IMG/VR virus record: IMGVR_UViG_3300001041_000060 | Location: 1 to 23,357 of that record | Length of the DNA: 23,357 bases | Origin: a virus | Reading direction: 5' to 3' (one strand) | Part shown: one piece after another, positions 1-9,377 of the stretch | Numbering within the stretch: position 1 is the first letter of the stretch | How the letters are laid out: each line of letters begins with the position of its first letter | Notes under the pieces: generated by a model | Database searches by the model: none | Told to the model about the DNA's origin: nothing | The model's input: only the letters and a program-made list of their open reading frames with translations | Position numbers and translations under genes: made by a program

Positions 1-3000
1 TGCTGAAATGGATTTGCTTTATACTTTCTTGTATCAGTTTTAATAGTTTCAATACTTCCATCATTGATTCGATAAATTGTAGGAATTGGAGAATATTTAG
101 TGTTGAGTTCAACTACAATTCCATAGTCAGGAGAGATATTTGGATTTATTGATTTTGCATATCCTAATAATTCAATTTCATTTTGTATTTGTTCTCTAAT
201 ATTTAATGACTCATTAGGTATATTATCCCATAACCCCAATAAAATATTGTCAACATCTAATTCTACATAAGTTTTATCTGTTGATCTTGAATATTTTTCA
301 ATTAATTCTATTGGTAATTCAGACAATATTGCTTTTTCTTTAGATATTTGTTTAGAATCTCCTAATAAATCATAGTAATCATTAAATATTTGTATTTTTT
401 TGATATCAGCATAATCTCTAAAATAACCTAATTTAATTAAAATATTTAATTGTCTTGAATTAACCTTAGTTGATTTAATGTTTCGTAATAATTCATAAAA
501 ACTATCATATTTTTTCTTTGATAATTTCAATAAAGTATGAGCCATTTCTTTATTTAAGAATTTAATTGATAGCATCTCTGGATAAATAGTTTTATTTTCT
601 TTATCTGCTAAGAATTTAGTATTATCTAATCCAAACGTATATTCTCCTTCGGATATACCAAACCCCTCTATCATTTCTTTTTTAAATAATGCAACTTTAT
701 CCTTATTGCCTTTATCTGAATAAGACTGTAACATAACTTCGTAAAATTCATAAGGGTAATGTGCTTTTAAATATGCACAATAAGCTGAATCAATGGCATA
801 ACTTAAAGCATGTGACGCATTAAACGAATAATTGACAGAATCCGCTATAATTCGCCATATATCCTCACTTTTCTCTAATGCTAACTCTAACGTAATATTC
901 TCATCTAATACTAGTTTTTTACTAAATCCATCTAAAAATCTCTCCTTTAAAGGAATAATAATTTCTGCTTTTTTCTTACTGATAGCTTTTAATATGCCGT
1001 AACTCTCATCCATAGGGAATCCTGCATATTGCAATGTTGCCATTGTTTGCTCCTGATATAATACAAAAGAAAATGGCATTTCTTCAGTTTGAATTAATTT
1101 ATCAAAACTTGGAGTATTATAGTTAAATGGTTTTCTAGTTTCAAATGTATGATACATTGATTTAAACCCAGGACGAATGGCAGCAATTAGTGCGGTCAAT
1201 TCTGAAATATTACTAGCTTTGTACCTCATTGCTTTTTGTGTCGTAGATGGTTTTTCTACTTGATTAACACCAATAGTCAATCCTTTAGCATATATACCCC
1301 ATGTCTCTGAATCATTTTTAATAATAGTTAATAATTCATTCACTGTATGAGGTTTAATTCCAATTCTTTTATAAACCTTATCAATCAATAATACAACATC
1401 AACTTTAAGTAAGTCATTTTTTAAGAACTTATATTTCTCTGCCACATAACCATCAATTACAGTGGTAACTACTTCTTTTTTTGTTGATTCACTCTTACAT
1501 TTGATTAATCCTATATCTTCTTTAATATTGCCTTGATATAAAAGATATCCACATGGATGAGCAGATTTAGAAGCAATAATGCCCATGTATTTTTCTGAAC
1601 CTTTAAGTATTTCATGATGTTTTTCTTCTACATAATCATAAACATTAATTAAATCTTTATCATCTTCATCTGCATATTTTAAATCTCTCTCATATTTTTC
1701 AATTTGATTAGTGATTTCATTTGCAGTATCAAATGGCATACTTTGCGATTTTGCATATAACTTAAATGCTGATTTAATTTTAAATTTTCCATATGCAATC
1801 ATAGGATATGCATGACCTTCACCAAGAATTTTATCTTGTGCTTGAACAAATATTTCAGGAGTACCACAATTCAAATCCAAATCAGGTAAACTTTTAGTTT
1901 GTAATATTCTTGTTTCACTCATAAATCTCTCAGGATATAATTTAACAGGTGATGAAATTCTGTCTACTTTACTAAATCCTAATAATGTATTAGTAATAAA
2001 GGACACGCCTGAACCTCGGCCACTGTTAGTAATAATTCCTCCATCTGCAATTGCTTGTTTTACAATCTCATAATCCATTAAGAAATAATCTACCATGCCA
2101 GTATTCCTAACAATATTAACTTCTTTTTGAATTTCTTGAAGATATAATTCATGTTTACTTGGATCAATATCTTTACTGAACTCTTTCCACTTTTCAGTTA
2201 ATAATGTTGTATATATCTTATTCTTTTCTTCTAAAGATAAATTGGGGTAAAGTGATGGCAATTTAATATTTTTATCAAATTCTATATCTTCAAATTCAAG
2301 AAAAATATTAGTATTATTGATTGCTCTCATTATTTGTTCATGATTTAATATCCCTTGATCTACAAATCTCTGATATGCAGTATCCCCATCGGGGTAGTCT
2401 AAGAACCACCCCTCCTCTCCTTCATATCTTATCCCTCTTGCTTCTAAAACATCATCTCTGCCTTTTGCTTGGTCTGGATATATATAATGAGAATCACAAC
2501 CCATTACAATATTTAAACCTAGATTAAGGATTCTTTTGTTAATTTCACGTTGAATATCTGTATGATGATATTGTACTTCAAGAAAAAAATTATCTCCAAA
2601 ATGTTTATGCAATTTCCATATAATATCTTCTATATCATCATATTTCCAAAAAGCCATACATGCTGTACTAATAAATACTTCCGATTGAGGAAGAGATAAT
2701 AATAATTCAATGTCCACTCTTGGTTTATAGTAATACCCATCAATGTTTGCTTCTGATAGAACTCTATTAATGGATTTTCTGCCAATCTCTGATTTAGCAA
2801 ATATGCAAATATGCCCATTAGTTCTGTCTTTCTCAAATCTATCTTTAACCCAATATGCTTCTGTTCCAAAAATGAATTTGAGATTATATTTTTTTGCCAT
2901 TTCATAAACTTCATAATATCGGCCCTGAAAACCATGCTCACAAGAAGATAGAATAGTATGACCTAATTCAACTGCTCTTTTAGCATAGTCCTCTACAACC

Positions 3001-3068
3001 ATTGCACTATCGGCTGTGAAGATGTTACTATCGCTGGAATGGCGGTGAAAATTTTGAAATTTAATCAT
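1..3068 (-). CDS. dnaE: DNA polymerase III alpha subunit, DnaE type (3' end outside window)
   Basis: Replicative DNA polymerase of the C family; about 1022 codons are in the window with no stop. An N-terminal PHP domain is visible (HRHSSDSN, with H8 and H10; later DSHY). The polymerase core shows RGSGVSF, the catalytic motif PDLDLNCG (D396 and D398), and KNDLLKVD, whose D552 matches the third catalytic aspartate; the 156-residue spacing fits the family. The fingers region has YQEQTMATLQYAGF and SFNASHALSYAIDSAYCAYL. All three catalytic aspartates are present, so it should be active. The ATG overlaps the stop of the HNH gene (ATGA) and has GAGGTGA upstream. The C-terminal OB and clamp-binding regions lie off the window. 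It is the last gene visible in the replication operon. Confidence 0.95.
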   Translation of the reverse strand, partial: MIKFQNFHRHSSDSNIFTADSAMVVEDYAKRAVELGHTILSSCEHGFQGRYYEVYEMAKKYNLKFIFGTEAYWVKDRFEKDRTNGHICIFAKSEIGRKSINRVLSEANIDGYYYKPRVDIELLLSLPQSEVFISTACMAFWKYDDIEDIIWKLHKHFGDNFFLEVQYHHTDIQREINKRILNLGLNIVMGCDSHYIYPDQAKGRDDVLEARGIRYEGEEGWFLDYPDGDTAYQRFVDQGILNHEQIMRAINNTNIFLEFEDIEFDKNIKLPSLYPNLSLEEKNKIYTTLLTEKWKEFSKDIDPSKHELYLQEIQKEVNIVRNTGMVDYFLMDYEIVKQAIADGGIITNSGRGSGVSFITNTLLGFSKVDRISSPVKLYPERFMSETRILQTKSLPDLDLNCGTPEIFVQAQDKILGEGHAYPMIAYGKFKIKSAFKLYAKSQSMPFDTANEITNQIEKYERDLKYADEDDKDLINVYDYVEEKHHEILKGSEKYMGIIASKSAHPCGYLLYQGNIKEDIGLIKCKSESTKKEVVTTVIDGYVAEKYKFLKNDLLKVDVVLLIDKVYKRIGIKPHTVNELLTIIKNDSETWGIYAKGLTIGVNQVEKPSTTQKAMRYKASNISELTALIAAIRPGFKSMYHTFETRKPFNYNTPSFDKLIQTEEMPFSFVLYQEQTMATLQYAGFPMDESYGILKAISKKKAEIIIPLKERFLDGFSKKLVLDENITLELALEKSEDIWRIIADSVNYSFNASHALSYAIDSAYCAYLKAHYPYEFYEVMLQSYSDKGNKDKVALFKKEMIEGFGISEGEYTFGLDNTKFLADKENKTIYPEMLSIKFLNKEMAHTLLKLSKKKYDSFYELLRNIKSTKVNSRQLNILIKLGYFRDYADIKKIQIFNDYYDLLGDSKQISKEKAILSELPIELIEKYSRSTDKTYVELDVDNILLGLWDNIPNESLNIREQIQNEIELLGYAKSINPNISPDYGIVVELNTKYSPIPTIYRINDGSIETIKTDTRKYKANPFQ

Positions 3069-4036
3069 ATAATTCTCACCTCTATCCCATATTCTTCAAA
3101 TAATTGTTTTTGAGGTGATAATATTCCTAATAACTCATTTTCTTTAGATAGTCTTAATATAATCGCATCATCTTTGCTTTTTCTGTTTCCTAATTCTAAT
3201 CTTTTGCCCTCCCAATTTATATACGATCTCCATGAGTTGGCAGTTTTGCTAAAAGAAACTCCAGTAACACCACTTATGTTGTTATTTCTTAATCCACAAT
3301 TTAATGCATTTAATGATTTATTCGAGGGCATTAAATTATATTTCCTATTATTTAATGTATTTCTATCAATATGATCAATTAATCCTACGTGATTTAAAAT
3401 AAAATTTTGTAACATCGTAAAACTTTCTTGAGTTTTACTGGTCGCATATCCCCATGTGCTATGACCCCACACTCTTTGTAATACCCTTTCCAATTCTTCA
3501 ATGTCAATTGTCGTTCTTGCTATTTCATTGTGTTCTATATTCCTTAATATTATCTCTGCATATTCTCCAAATTCATCCTCTTTCAAAACATATGTATTTT
3601 TATCATGAATACTTCTCTCCAATATATTGCCATATGTACGGATATGATTATAATGTTTTCTACAGAGCATTTGATTTGTTTCAGCACAAAAAATAACGTC
3701 AGTAGATTTATCTTCCCCACAAATTTCGCAAACCCTTAATATATCTTTATGAGTTGGTAATTCATCAAATATTATTCCTTTTTCAAATATTTGAGAATAA
3801 TGTTTTCCACACAATGTTTTACCTTTGAAGTCTCCGTCTAACCCACATCTTTTTAACCCTTCAGTATGACCACAAACTTCACATAAATTTAATTTTATAT
3901 TTGGAGTATCATCAGTAATTTTGCCATGCCTTCTCATTTGAAGATAATGCTTATTGCATAGATTATTCCCATAAATTCCACTATAATAAAATTTTGGTGA
4001 ATCTTTTTCATCAATATTACAAATACTACAGTTCAT
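3065..4036 (-). CDS. HNH-AP2 homing endonuclease with three N-terminal zinc-finger-like repeats
   Basis: A 323-residue free-standing homing endonuclease. Three Cys repeats of the form CxxC...LCxKHY occupy about residues 3-31, 52-80 and 103-129 (CSIC/LCNKHY, CEVC/LCGKHY, CEIC/LCRKHY). An HNH core follows at about 215-245 (LIDHIDRNTLNNRKYNLMPS), then an AP2-like DNA-binding segment at about 254-288 (SGVTGVSF...SWRSYINWEGKRLELG). In this family the HNH part cuts DNA and the AP2 and finger parts read the target. The chosen ATG has a strong GAAGGAGGAC site; a longer in-frame start 12 codons upstream would run into the nuclease gene. It sits between two replication genes and ends in a 4-base overlap with dnaE. 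I infer a selfish insertion tolerated because the reading frames on both sides are intact. Confidence 0.88.
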   Translation of the reverse strand: MNCSICNIDEKDSPKFYYSGIYGNNLCNKHYLQMRRHGKITDDTPNIKLNLCEVCGHTEGLKRCGLDGDFKGKTLCGKHYSQIFEKGIIFDELPTHKDILRVCEICGEDKSTDVIFCAETNQMLCRKHYNHIRTYGNILERSIHDKNTYVLKEDEFGEYAEIILRNIEHNEIARTTIDIEELERVLQRVWGHSTWGYATSKTQESFTMLQNFILNHVGLIDHIDRNTLNNRKYNLMPSNKSLNALNCGLRNNNISGVTGVSFSKTANSWRSYINWEGKRLELGNRKSKDDAIILRLSKENELLGILSPQKQLFEEYGIEVRII

Positions 4037-4050
4037 TATAGTCCTCCTTC

Positions 4051-5157
4051 TTATCCAAATAAATCTTCCCACTCAGAGTCTTTCTTAGTAACACCTAACT
4101 TTAATCTCTCATAAAAATCTAATAAATATCGACATGATTGACGTAACCCACAAAGATTACTACAGAAAAAGTTATCATTCTCAATATCTAAAGGTTTCCA
4201 ATCGTTTTCATTCTCAACATCTTTCTTAATAATTTTCTCATGTGTAGATTTCACAAATTCCATAAATTCGCTCTTTGTTTCTTCATTAAACTCATATTCA
4301 AGAATACAATCCTCTAACCAATACTTATCTTGAATTTCTTTTGGCATATTTAATAAACTATTATTATTTATTGCTTCGTTAATTAATATTTCGATCTCAA
4401 AATCTTTATATTTTAAAGATTCTAATTCTCTTTTTAAAGCACTTTTGGTTAATTTATATGTATTAGTTTTTTTATCTTTTATATTTTTATCAGTCCCTAT
4501 TTCCTTAACCCATTTCCCTCTATTACACATTTTCTTATTAATATTGCCGTTTTTCAATTTAGAACAAACATAAAGATATTTAAGCATATACCATGCTATT
4601 TTATTAATCGTATATTTATCTTGTTTTGCTATTCCATATAACACCAACTGTCTTCCTGCTCCAATTAATTTCTTTTTATCAAATTTACTGCTTGTTTTGA
4701 AATCAATAATTGAAATATTATTTTCATCATGATGCTCCACCATATCAATATACCCTTGTATATAAACTCTAGGCATTATTTCAAATATAAACCCTTCCTC
4801 AGTAATATATGATCCTTCTTTTGCTTTAAAGTTTTTAGTGAAATGTTCCATGTCAGCCACCCAAGCGTTTCTAATTTTATCGTTTGCAAAATTAACTCCC
4901 AACATGTCTAATTCTGAAAGTGTATTATTTAATGATTTAGTTAAATCTACTTCTTTACCATTATATATTTGCTCCAAATCATTATGAATATTGCTTCCGC
5001 AAACACTATAAATATTATCAATGCCTCTATTTTTAAGTATATATGTATTATAATATCCATATTCACATTGATTAAATGAACCTAATTTACTAAAACTATA
5101 AACTATATTACCTTCTTCTATTAATTTTTTTACTATTGGTTCTAATTCTCTAGCCAA
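4051..5157 (-). CDS. Cas4/RecB-like PD-(D/E)XK exonuclease with Fe-S cysteines
   Basis: A 368-residue nuclease. The N-terminus SFSKLGSFNQCEYGY matches the Cas4/AddB opening (S-x-S-x-L-x-x-F-x-x-C). The catalytic motifs are GSNIHNDLEQI (H58), GYIDMV (D138), IDFKT (D152, K154) and RQLVLYG (Q170, Y174). C31 plus C332, C336 and C342 (FCSNLCGLRQSC) form the four-cysteine iron-sulfur staple typical of Cas4 and AddB. The family degrades or trims DNA ends; here it probably serves replication-linked recombination. The start is TTG at 5157 with AAAGGAG nine bases upstream, overlapping the end of the primase gene by 16 bases. No CRISPR array or other cas gene is nearby, so a CRISPR role is not supported. 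Confidence 0.88.
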   Translation of the reverse strand: MARELEPIVKKLIEEGNIVYSFSKLGSFNQCEYGYYNTYILKNRGIDNIYSVCGSNIHNDLEQIYNGKEVDLTKSLNNTLSELDMLGVNFANDKIRNAWVADMEHFTKNFKAKEGSYITEEGFIFEIMPRVYIQGYIDMVEHHDENNISIIDFKTSSKFDKKKLIGAGRQLVLYGIAKQDKYTINKIAWYMLKYLYVCSKLKNGNINKKMCNRGKWVKEIGTDKNIKDKKTNTYKLTKSALKRELESLKYKDFEIEILINEAINNNSLLNMPKEIQDKYWLEDCILEYEFNEETKSEFMEFVKSTHEKIIKKDVENENDWKPLDIENDNFFCSNLCGLRQSCRYLLDFYERLKLGVTKKDSEWEDLFG

Positions 5158-6155
5158 ATTATATTCTCCTTTGCTAATTGCATTATTTTTTTATTATCAT
5201 CTAAGTCAAACAAAGACATTTTTGAATCTTTAGGTAAACAAGTGGTATCAAAAACCCCTATATTATACTTCAGGAAACTATTTTTAAATTTATTACACTC
5301 TATAATCAGCTTCTCTTTTTCAATTCCTTCATCAAAAGAAATTATTATTCTTTTTGGCATAAGTGATTTAATTAGTTGTACTTGGATTGCAGAAATACTA
5401 TGACTTCCTACGGATATTACATTATTCAAGTTCATACCTTTAGCAATCATCACACTTTTTTCTGCTTCGCAGATCCAGATAGTTTGGCCTACTAGATTCT
5501 GATAGTTTTCACTAAATCCATATAAACTATATGATTTTGAGAATGGAAGGAGTGCTAAATATTTAGGATTATCTTCATTAACTACATCATCGTTTAATCT
5601 TCCTACGATTCCTATCAATTTTCCTTCTGCACTCCTCCAAGGAATAGTAATTCTTAAAGATGATATATCATAACCAATATTGAATTGTTTTTGAATATCT
5701 AAGTCAATTCTATCATTAAAAAATCTAATATTAGGATTATTACAGTATTCATCTAAAATACTTTCTGGATAAGTTTTTAACTCTATTTGATCCAAAGACG
5801 TTGGAGGAATTATTTTTTTATAAAATCCTCCAAATGGTAATTGAATCTTTTTATGTGGTATTAAATCAAGATTAAAATAATCAATTATGTATTCTAATGA
5901 TGATCTATATCCTATTTGTTTGAATTCCTGAATAAGTGAAATTATATCTCCGTTTTTACTGCTTTTATAATTTACACATCCTAGAGTTTCTGTGTTAATT
6001 TTAATTGCTGTAGGATTTCCATGTTCGTGTTCAGCACACCGTATTTCTTTATGTTTATAATTGTGTTTTATGTGGCAAAATCCAACATCATTAAGTAATT
6101 CTATAATTTTTTCTGCATCATCCTTTAAGAATTCTTTTGTTGAGATTAAATCCAT
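5142..6155 (-). CDS. DnaG-like Toprim primase
   Basis: A 337-residue primase-like protein that would make RNA primers beside the helicase. The N-terminal zinc-binding region reads C40-x2-H43 ... C60-x2-Y63, with NGDIISLIQ following as in CHC2 primases, but the fourth ligand is Tyr instead of Cys. The Toprim core shows IWICEAEKSVMIAKG (E230, E232), ISVGSHSIS and IIISFDEGIE (D275). The usual DxD of Toprim reads D-E-G here, so metal binding may be altered. No separate helicase domain is fused to it; the DnaB-type gene is 9 bases upstream. The GGAAGG site lies in the end of that gene. A primase is the best reading; a Toprim nuclease or an inactive relative is less likely. Confidence 0.82.
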   Translation of the reverse strand: MDLISTKEFLKDDAEKIIELLNDVGFCHIKHNYKHKEIRCAEHEHGNPTAIKINTETLGCVNYKSSKNGDIISLIQEFKQIGYRSSLEYIIDYFNLDLIPHKKIQLPFGGFYKKIIPPTSLDQIELKTYPESILDEYCNNPNIRFFNDRIDLDIQKQFNIGYDISSLRITIPWRSAEGKLIGIVGRLNDDVVNEDNPKYLALLPFSKSYSLYGFSENYQNLVGQTIWICEAEKSVMIAKGMNLNNVISVGSHSISAIQVQLIKSLMPKRIIISFDEGIEKEKLIIECNKFKNSFLKYNIGVFDTTCLPKDSKMSLFDLDDNKKIMQLAKENIIWLEN

Positions 6156-6164
6156 ACATCATTA

Positions 6165-7628
6165 CTACCTTCCCCATCCATCAAATTCGATATCGACATA
6201 ACCCAATTCATGGATCGAATTAAAGTCCATATTCCTTTCATAGAGTATACAAATATTTGCTTTACCATATCTATTTTTAGAGACAAACATAATGATGTAA
6301 TCTTTATCTGGCGATAAGTCAATTACTGTTTTTATATTAGTATATTTACCTTCGTTATTTTTTTTATATGAATAACCCTTCATTTTTTCTTTTTCTTCAT
6401 TTCTTACTGGCCTAAACATTAATACTTGCCCTGCTGTCTCTGCAATTGCTTTTGATTTTCCAATACATGATAAATCTAAATATTTACGTTTATTAGATTC
6501 TCCTGATAATTGTGCAGTAGCAATAAGAGCTATATCTTCTTTGTGAGCTATCAAAAATAATTCCTTGGCTACTTCACTGAACTGCGCCCAAGCCTTGTCT
6601 GAGGAGTCATCTTCTGGTTTCATAGTATCAAATAAGTATACTCCTACGCCTCTCTTACTATATTTCTTAATGATTTTCTTTACTGTATTAATATTATAAT
6701 CTTGCAAATGAGCAAAAAATATTTTACCTTTAGATTTTTTTAACCATTCTGTTGCTTTTTGTAATCCCTCCTTATCTTCGTCACTAAATCCTCCAAACAT
6801 AAATTTTTGTCTATTCATTTTTCTATAATTAATTTTATTAAACAATACAGAAGATAAAATCATTTGTCTCCAAGCATCTTCATCTTGTTCATTTCCAATA
6901 ATTACAATGCTTTCTCCTGATTCAATAGTTGGAAGCACATAAAACAAAATTGCAGATGTACTTTTACCTTGACCAATTCCTCCAACATGAAGAATTAAAT
7001 TTCCTTTATGTACTCCAGCCATATGATAATTAATAAGTGGAAATCCCATCTTATATCCCATTGAATTTCCTTGATCCCATTTATCAATCCATTCATCATA
7101 ATTCTCGTTTAAATCTGCAATATTAGCTTGCACAGATTTATTTAAAGCAATATTATTTAATTGGTAATCATAAAAAGCATATACTTCATCGCTAGTCATT
7201 TTTATAAATTTATCAATATTATTTTCAACATTAAATCCTTTGTCATATAATCTTAATAACATATTGTATTTAACTAATTCATCATAGTATTTATCTAGAT
7301 TTTCTAAGTTGATTAAACTCTTCATTTCTTCAACGGATTTATATCCACCTCTTGATTCAAATCCATCCTTTAATACTTGATTACTTTCTAAGAAAGCATA
7401 TGCACTTAAACTATCGAAAGTTTGATATCCTAATTTAAACATCTGCAATCCTAAGCTATAATAGAAAATTCCGTCATCAGTTCGTATATCGCTATCTTCC
7501 AAATCAATTTTAAGATTTTTGTGGTAATCATCATATAGTGAAGGATTTTTATAGAGAGAAAAAATAAATGATGCTTCAACCATTTGACGATTTTTTGTAA
7601 GTGATTCTGGGTATTCTTCTAGTTTCAT
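6165..7628 (-). CDS. dnaB: Replicative DNA helicase, DnaB type
   Basis: A 487-residue hexameric helicase of the DnaB/RecA superfamily that unwinds the phage fork. After a divergent N-terminal domain (about 1-180), Walker A is GGIGQGKST (216-224), followed by the conserved glutamate in IGNEQDE (E247). Walker B is VGVYLFDT (D334) and the sensor-like motif is IATAQLSGES (about 369-378). Near the C-terminus, VSKNRYGKANICILYE resembles the KNRxG motif of DnaB proteins. The length is usual for the family. The ATG follows GAGGAGGATTT and overlaps the upstream stop (ATGA), so it is translationally coupled to the small unknown gene before it. The primase follows directly downstream. Confidence 0.93.
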   Translation of the reverse strand: MKLEEYPESLTKNRQMVEASFIFSLYKNPSLYDDYHKNLKIDLEDSDIRTDDGIFYYSLGLQMFKLGYQTFDSLSAYAFLESNQVLKDGFESRGGYKSVEEMKSLINLENLDKYYDELVKYNMLLRLYDKGFNVENNIDKFIKMTSDEVYAFYDYQLNNIALNKSVQANIADLNENYDEWIDKWDQGNSMGYKMGFPLINYHMAGVHKGNLILHVGGIGQGKSTSAILFYVLPTIESGESIVIIGNEQDEDAWRQMILSSVLFNKINYRKMNRQKFMFGGFSDEDKEGLQKATEWLKKSKGKIFFAHLQDYNINTVKKIIKKYSKRGVGVYLFDTMKPEDDSSDKAWAQFSEVAKELFLIAHKEDIALIATAQLSGESNKRKYLDLSCIGKSKAIAETAGQVLMFRPVRNEEKEKMKGYSYKKNNEGKYTNIKTVIDLSPDKDYIIMFVSKNRYGKANICILYERNMDFNSIHELGYVDIEFDGWGR

Positions 7629-8119
7629 AAATCCTCCTCATCTAGATATTGCCTAATATCAACACGTTTAATCAATTTAATTTTAATATTATTTAATTCT
7701 TCTATATTTACTTCAACACTATTTTCTTCTACTTGTTTAAATGGTTTTATGTCATTGATAACACTTTCAATTATTTTAATAATATAACTTATTTTTTGTT
7801 GCTCAGTAGAATATCTTAATTTATCATTTAGTACGTATTTAATTCTGTCTGTTTGCTTGATAAATGCGAGATATATTATTTCATATGTAAAATGTTCATT
7901 TAATTCTCCTAATCTCTTTTTGAGATAATTTGAATATTCATATCCTAACAATGATAGAAAATACTCAATAGTTTTTCGTTTGTATTCCTGATCCTTCATG
8001 TATTCATTATACACTTCTTCTGATTTATAGTATTTATTTTTGCCCTTATCATTAATACAATAAAATATATCAGTTGTTCCACTTTCCTTAGTTGCTGAAC
8101 ATATACATTTTCTTGCCAT
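7625..8119 (-). CDS. Unknown protein coupled to the helicase; possible loader or accessory factor
   Basis: 164 residues and not recognised. The N-terminus has two nearby cysteines (MARKCICS) and a basic stretch (KGKNKYYKSEEVYNEYMK) that looks like a small DNA- or protein-binding module; the rest is predicted mostly helical, with an acidic end (LDEEDL). It overlaps the helicase start by 4 bases and sits between the Sak4-like and helicase genes, where phages often carry a helicase loader or replication accessory protein. That role is inferred from position only; there is no P-loop, which argues against a DnaC/DnaI-type ATPase loader. The chosen ATG has AAGGA ten bases upstream; a TTG three codons earlier lies too close to that site. 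Confidence 0.75.
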   Translation of the reverse strand: MARKCICSATKESGTTDIFYCINDKGKNKYYKSEEVYNEYMKDQEYKRKTIEYFLSLLGYEYSNYLKKRLGELNEHFTYEIIYLAFIKQTDRIKYVLNDKLRYSTEQQKISYIIKIIESVINDIKPFKQVEENSVEVNIEELNNIKIKLIKRVDIRQYLDEEDL

Positions 8120-8146
8120 ACATATCAATTCCTTATATATTAATTA

Positions 8147-8171
8147 GGGATAGGGTATTTTCACCTATCCC
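8147..8171 (-). other. Intergenic RNA hairpin after the Sak4-like gene
   Basis: GGGATAGG (8147-8154) pairs perfectly with CCTATCCC (8164-8171) around a 9-base loop, and flanking TAATTA arms (8141-8146, 8174-8179) can extend the stem. It starts just after the stop at 8185. No U-tract follows on the transcript strand and the operon continues, so an mRNA stability, processing or attenuation element fits better than a terminator. Confidence 0.6.
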
Positions 8172-8184
8172 CTTAATTATTATT

Positions 8185-9285
8185 CTAACCTAAAGTTGTT
8201 ACTATTTTCTTTAATCCTTCAGTTGAAAGTTCTTCTGGAGATTTAAAGTTTTCAATTTTGTATTCAGACATAATTCCTTTTACAATTTCTTTAATATCTT
8301 CTGTTGCTTTAGGATATTTTAATTGAATTGTAGTTACAAATGCTAAATTATCATCTTTGCTCATTTCTGCCTGAATCAATTTATGCTCTTTTTTCCATGC
8401 AATTTCAGCAGCAGAATCAATTTCTTTTACCTCTACCTTTTTCTGATCTTCAATATCTTTATCAGATACAGGGTTAATCATTGAGTTTTTAACACCTGTT
8501 TCAAATGCTAACATAAAGTTTTCAGCAGATAGTTCTAATTTTTCTGGCAATCCAACAAATCTTCCTCCTGCATCAACAATAGAAGTGTTTCTAAAATACA
8601 TCATTCTCTTTTCTCCAACTTGTTTTCCTTCAACTATTTCACGTTCCATTGTAATATTTACTATCATTTGTGCTTTATCTGCAACACTACCAAAGAAATC
8701 AGCACGAAGATTATTTGTTAATTGCTCATAATCTTCTCCTGTCATTACATCTTTAACATTCTTTAATTTGGTATGACAAAGGATAAATACGGCATATCCT
8801 GCATTTCTTAGACGAGTAATTTGAAGATTTACAGATTCTAGAAGTCTATCTCTTCCTTTCTGAAAGCCACCAAACGCATCATTAAGAGATTTACATACAG
8901 TACCTTTTTCTCTTTTATGTTGTTTAAGCATTTCTGTAGTACCAATAGAAATCATTTCATCAAGAGTATCTAAACAAATAGCTTTAATTCCATATTCTTT
9001 TCTATTTTCAACCAAATCATCTACTACTTGAATAAAACCACGAAGATTAGTTTCTTCGTCTGTATCAGCATCCCATTCTACGACACGCTCATATTGTAAT
9101 CCATCTAAACTATGATATCCTTCTTCATCTCCAAAAGAAATTAAAAGTCCTGCATCAAATGTTTTATAGTGAGTTAATAGCAATTTATAAAATAAAGATG
9201 TCTTTCCAATTTTTCTTTGGCCCATGATGATGTATGGTGGATATGATGCCAGTTCAACCTTAACCGTATTCTTTTTAAATGCCAT
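8185..9285 (-). CDS. Sak4-like RecA-fold ATPase, phage single-strand annealing/recombination protein
   Basis: 366 residues. An N-terminal P-loop YIIMGQRKIGKTS (Walker A about 22-30) is followed by ISFGDEEGYHSL and Walker B KAICLDTLDE (about 101-110), then FILCHTKLK. This is the arrangement of phage nucleotide-binding/Sak4 ATPases, which are RecA-core proteins that anneal single-stranded DNA together with a partner SSB. The gene for an SSB-like protein lies immediately upstream, which supports this. The C-terminal 100 residues are an extra charged domain (KEIDSAAEIAWKKEHK onward) of unknown role. The ATG has GGAGGAA seven bases upstream. It could instead be a DNA-packaging or partition-like ATPase, but the replication context argues against that. 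Confidence 0.78.
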   Translation of the reverse strand: MAFKKNTVKVELASYPPYIIMGQRKIGKTSLFYKLLLTHYKTFDAGLLISFGDEEGYHSLDGLQYERVVEWDADTDEETNLRGFIQVVDDLVENRKEYGIKAICLDTLDEMISIGTTEMLKQHKREKGTVCKSLNDAFGGFQKGRDRLLESVNLQITRLRNAGYAVFILCHTKLKNVKDVMTGEDYEQLTNNLRADFFGSVADKAQMIVNITMEREIVEGKQVGEKRMMYFRNTSIVDAGGRFVGLPEKLELSAENFMLAFETGVKNSMINPVSDKDIEDQKKVEVKEIDSAAEIAWKKEHKLIQAEMSKDDNLAFVTTIQLKYPKATEDIKEIVKGIMSEYKIENFKSPEELSTEGLKKIVTTLG

Positions 9286-9342
9286 TATAAAATTCCTCCA
9301 TTATATTTATTTTATTATTTTTATTTTTCTATTTACCAATTG

Positions 9343-9368
9343 AGAGGGAAGCTATTACTCTTCCCTCT
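9343..9368 (-). other. Intergenic RNA hairpin after the SSB-like gene
   Basis: A perfect 9-bp stem: AGAGGGAAG (9343-9351) pairs with CTTCCCTCT (9360-9368) around an 8-base loop, nine bases after the stop at 9378. The transcript downstream is A-rich, not U-rich, so this is not a canonical intrinsic terminator. It probably protects or processes the abundant SSB message, or tunes expression of the downstream ATPase. Confidence 0.65.
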
Positions 9369-9377
9369 ATAGTTATA

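Noticed and set aside
2630-2941. A 103-codon minus-strand open frame inside the polymerase gene
   Set aside because: It is another frame of dnaE, which has continuous motifs (PHP domain) through the same bases.
4051-5157. Cas4-like nuclease as evidence of a CRISPR system
   Set aside because: No repeat-spacer array and no other cas gene; position among replication genes explains it.
9343-9368. Hairpin as an intrinsic terminator
   Set aside because: The transcript after the stem is A-rich without a U-run and a coupled gene with a good ribosome site follows.
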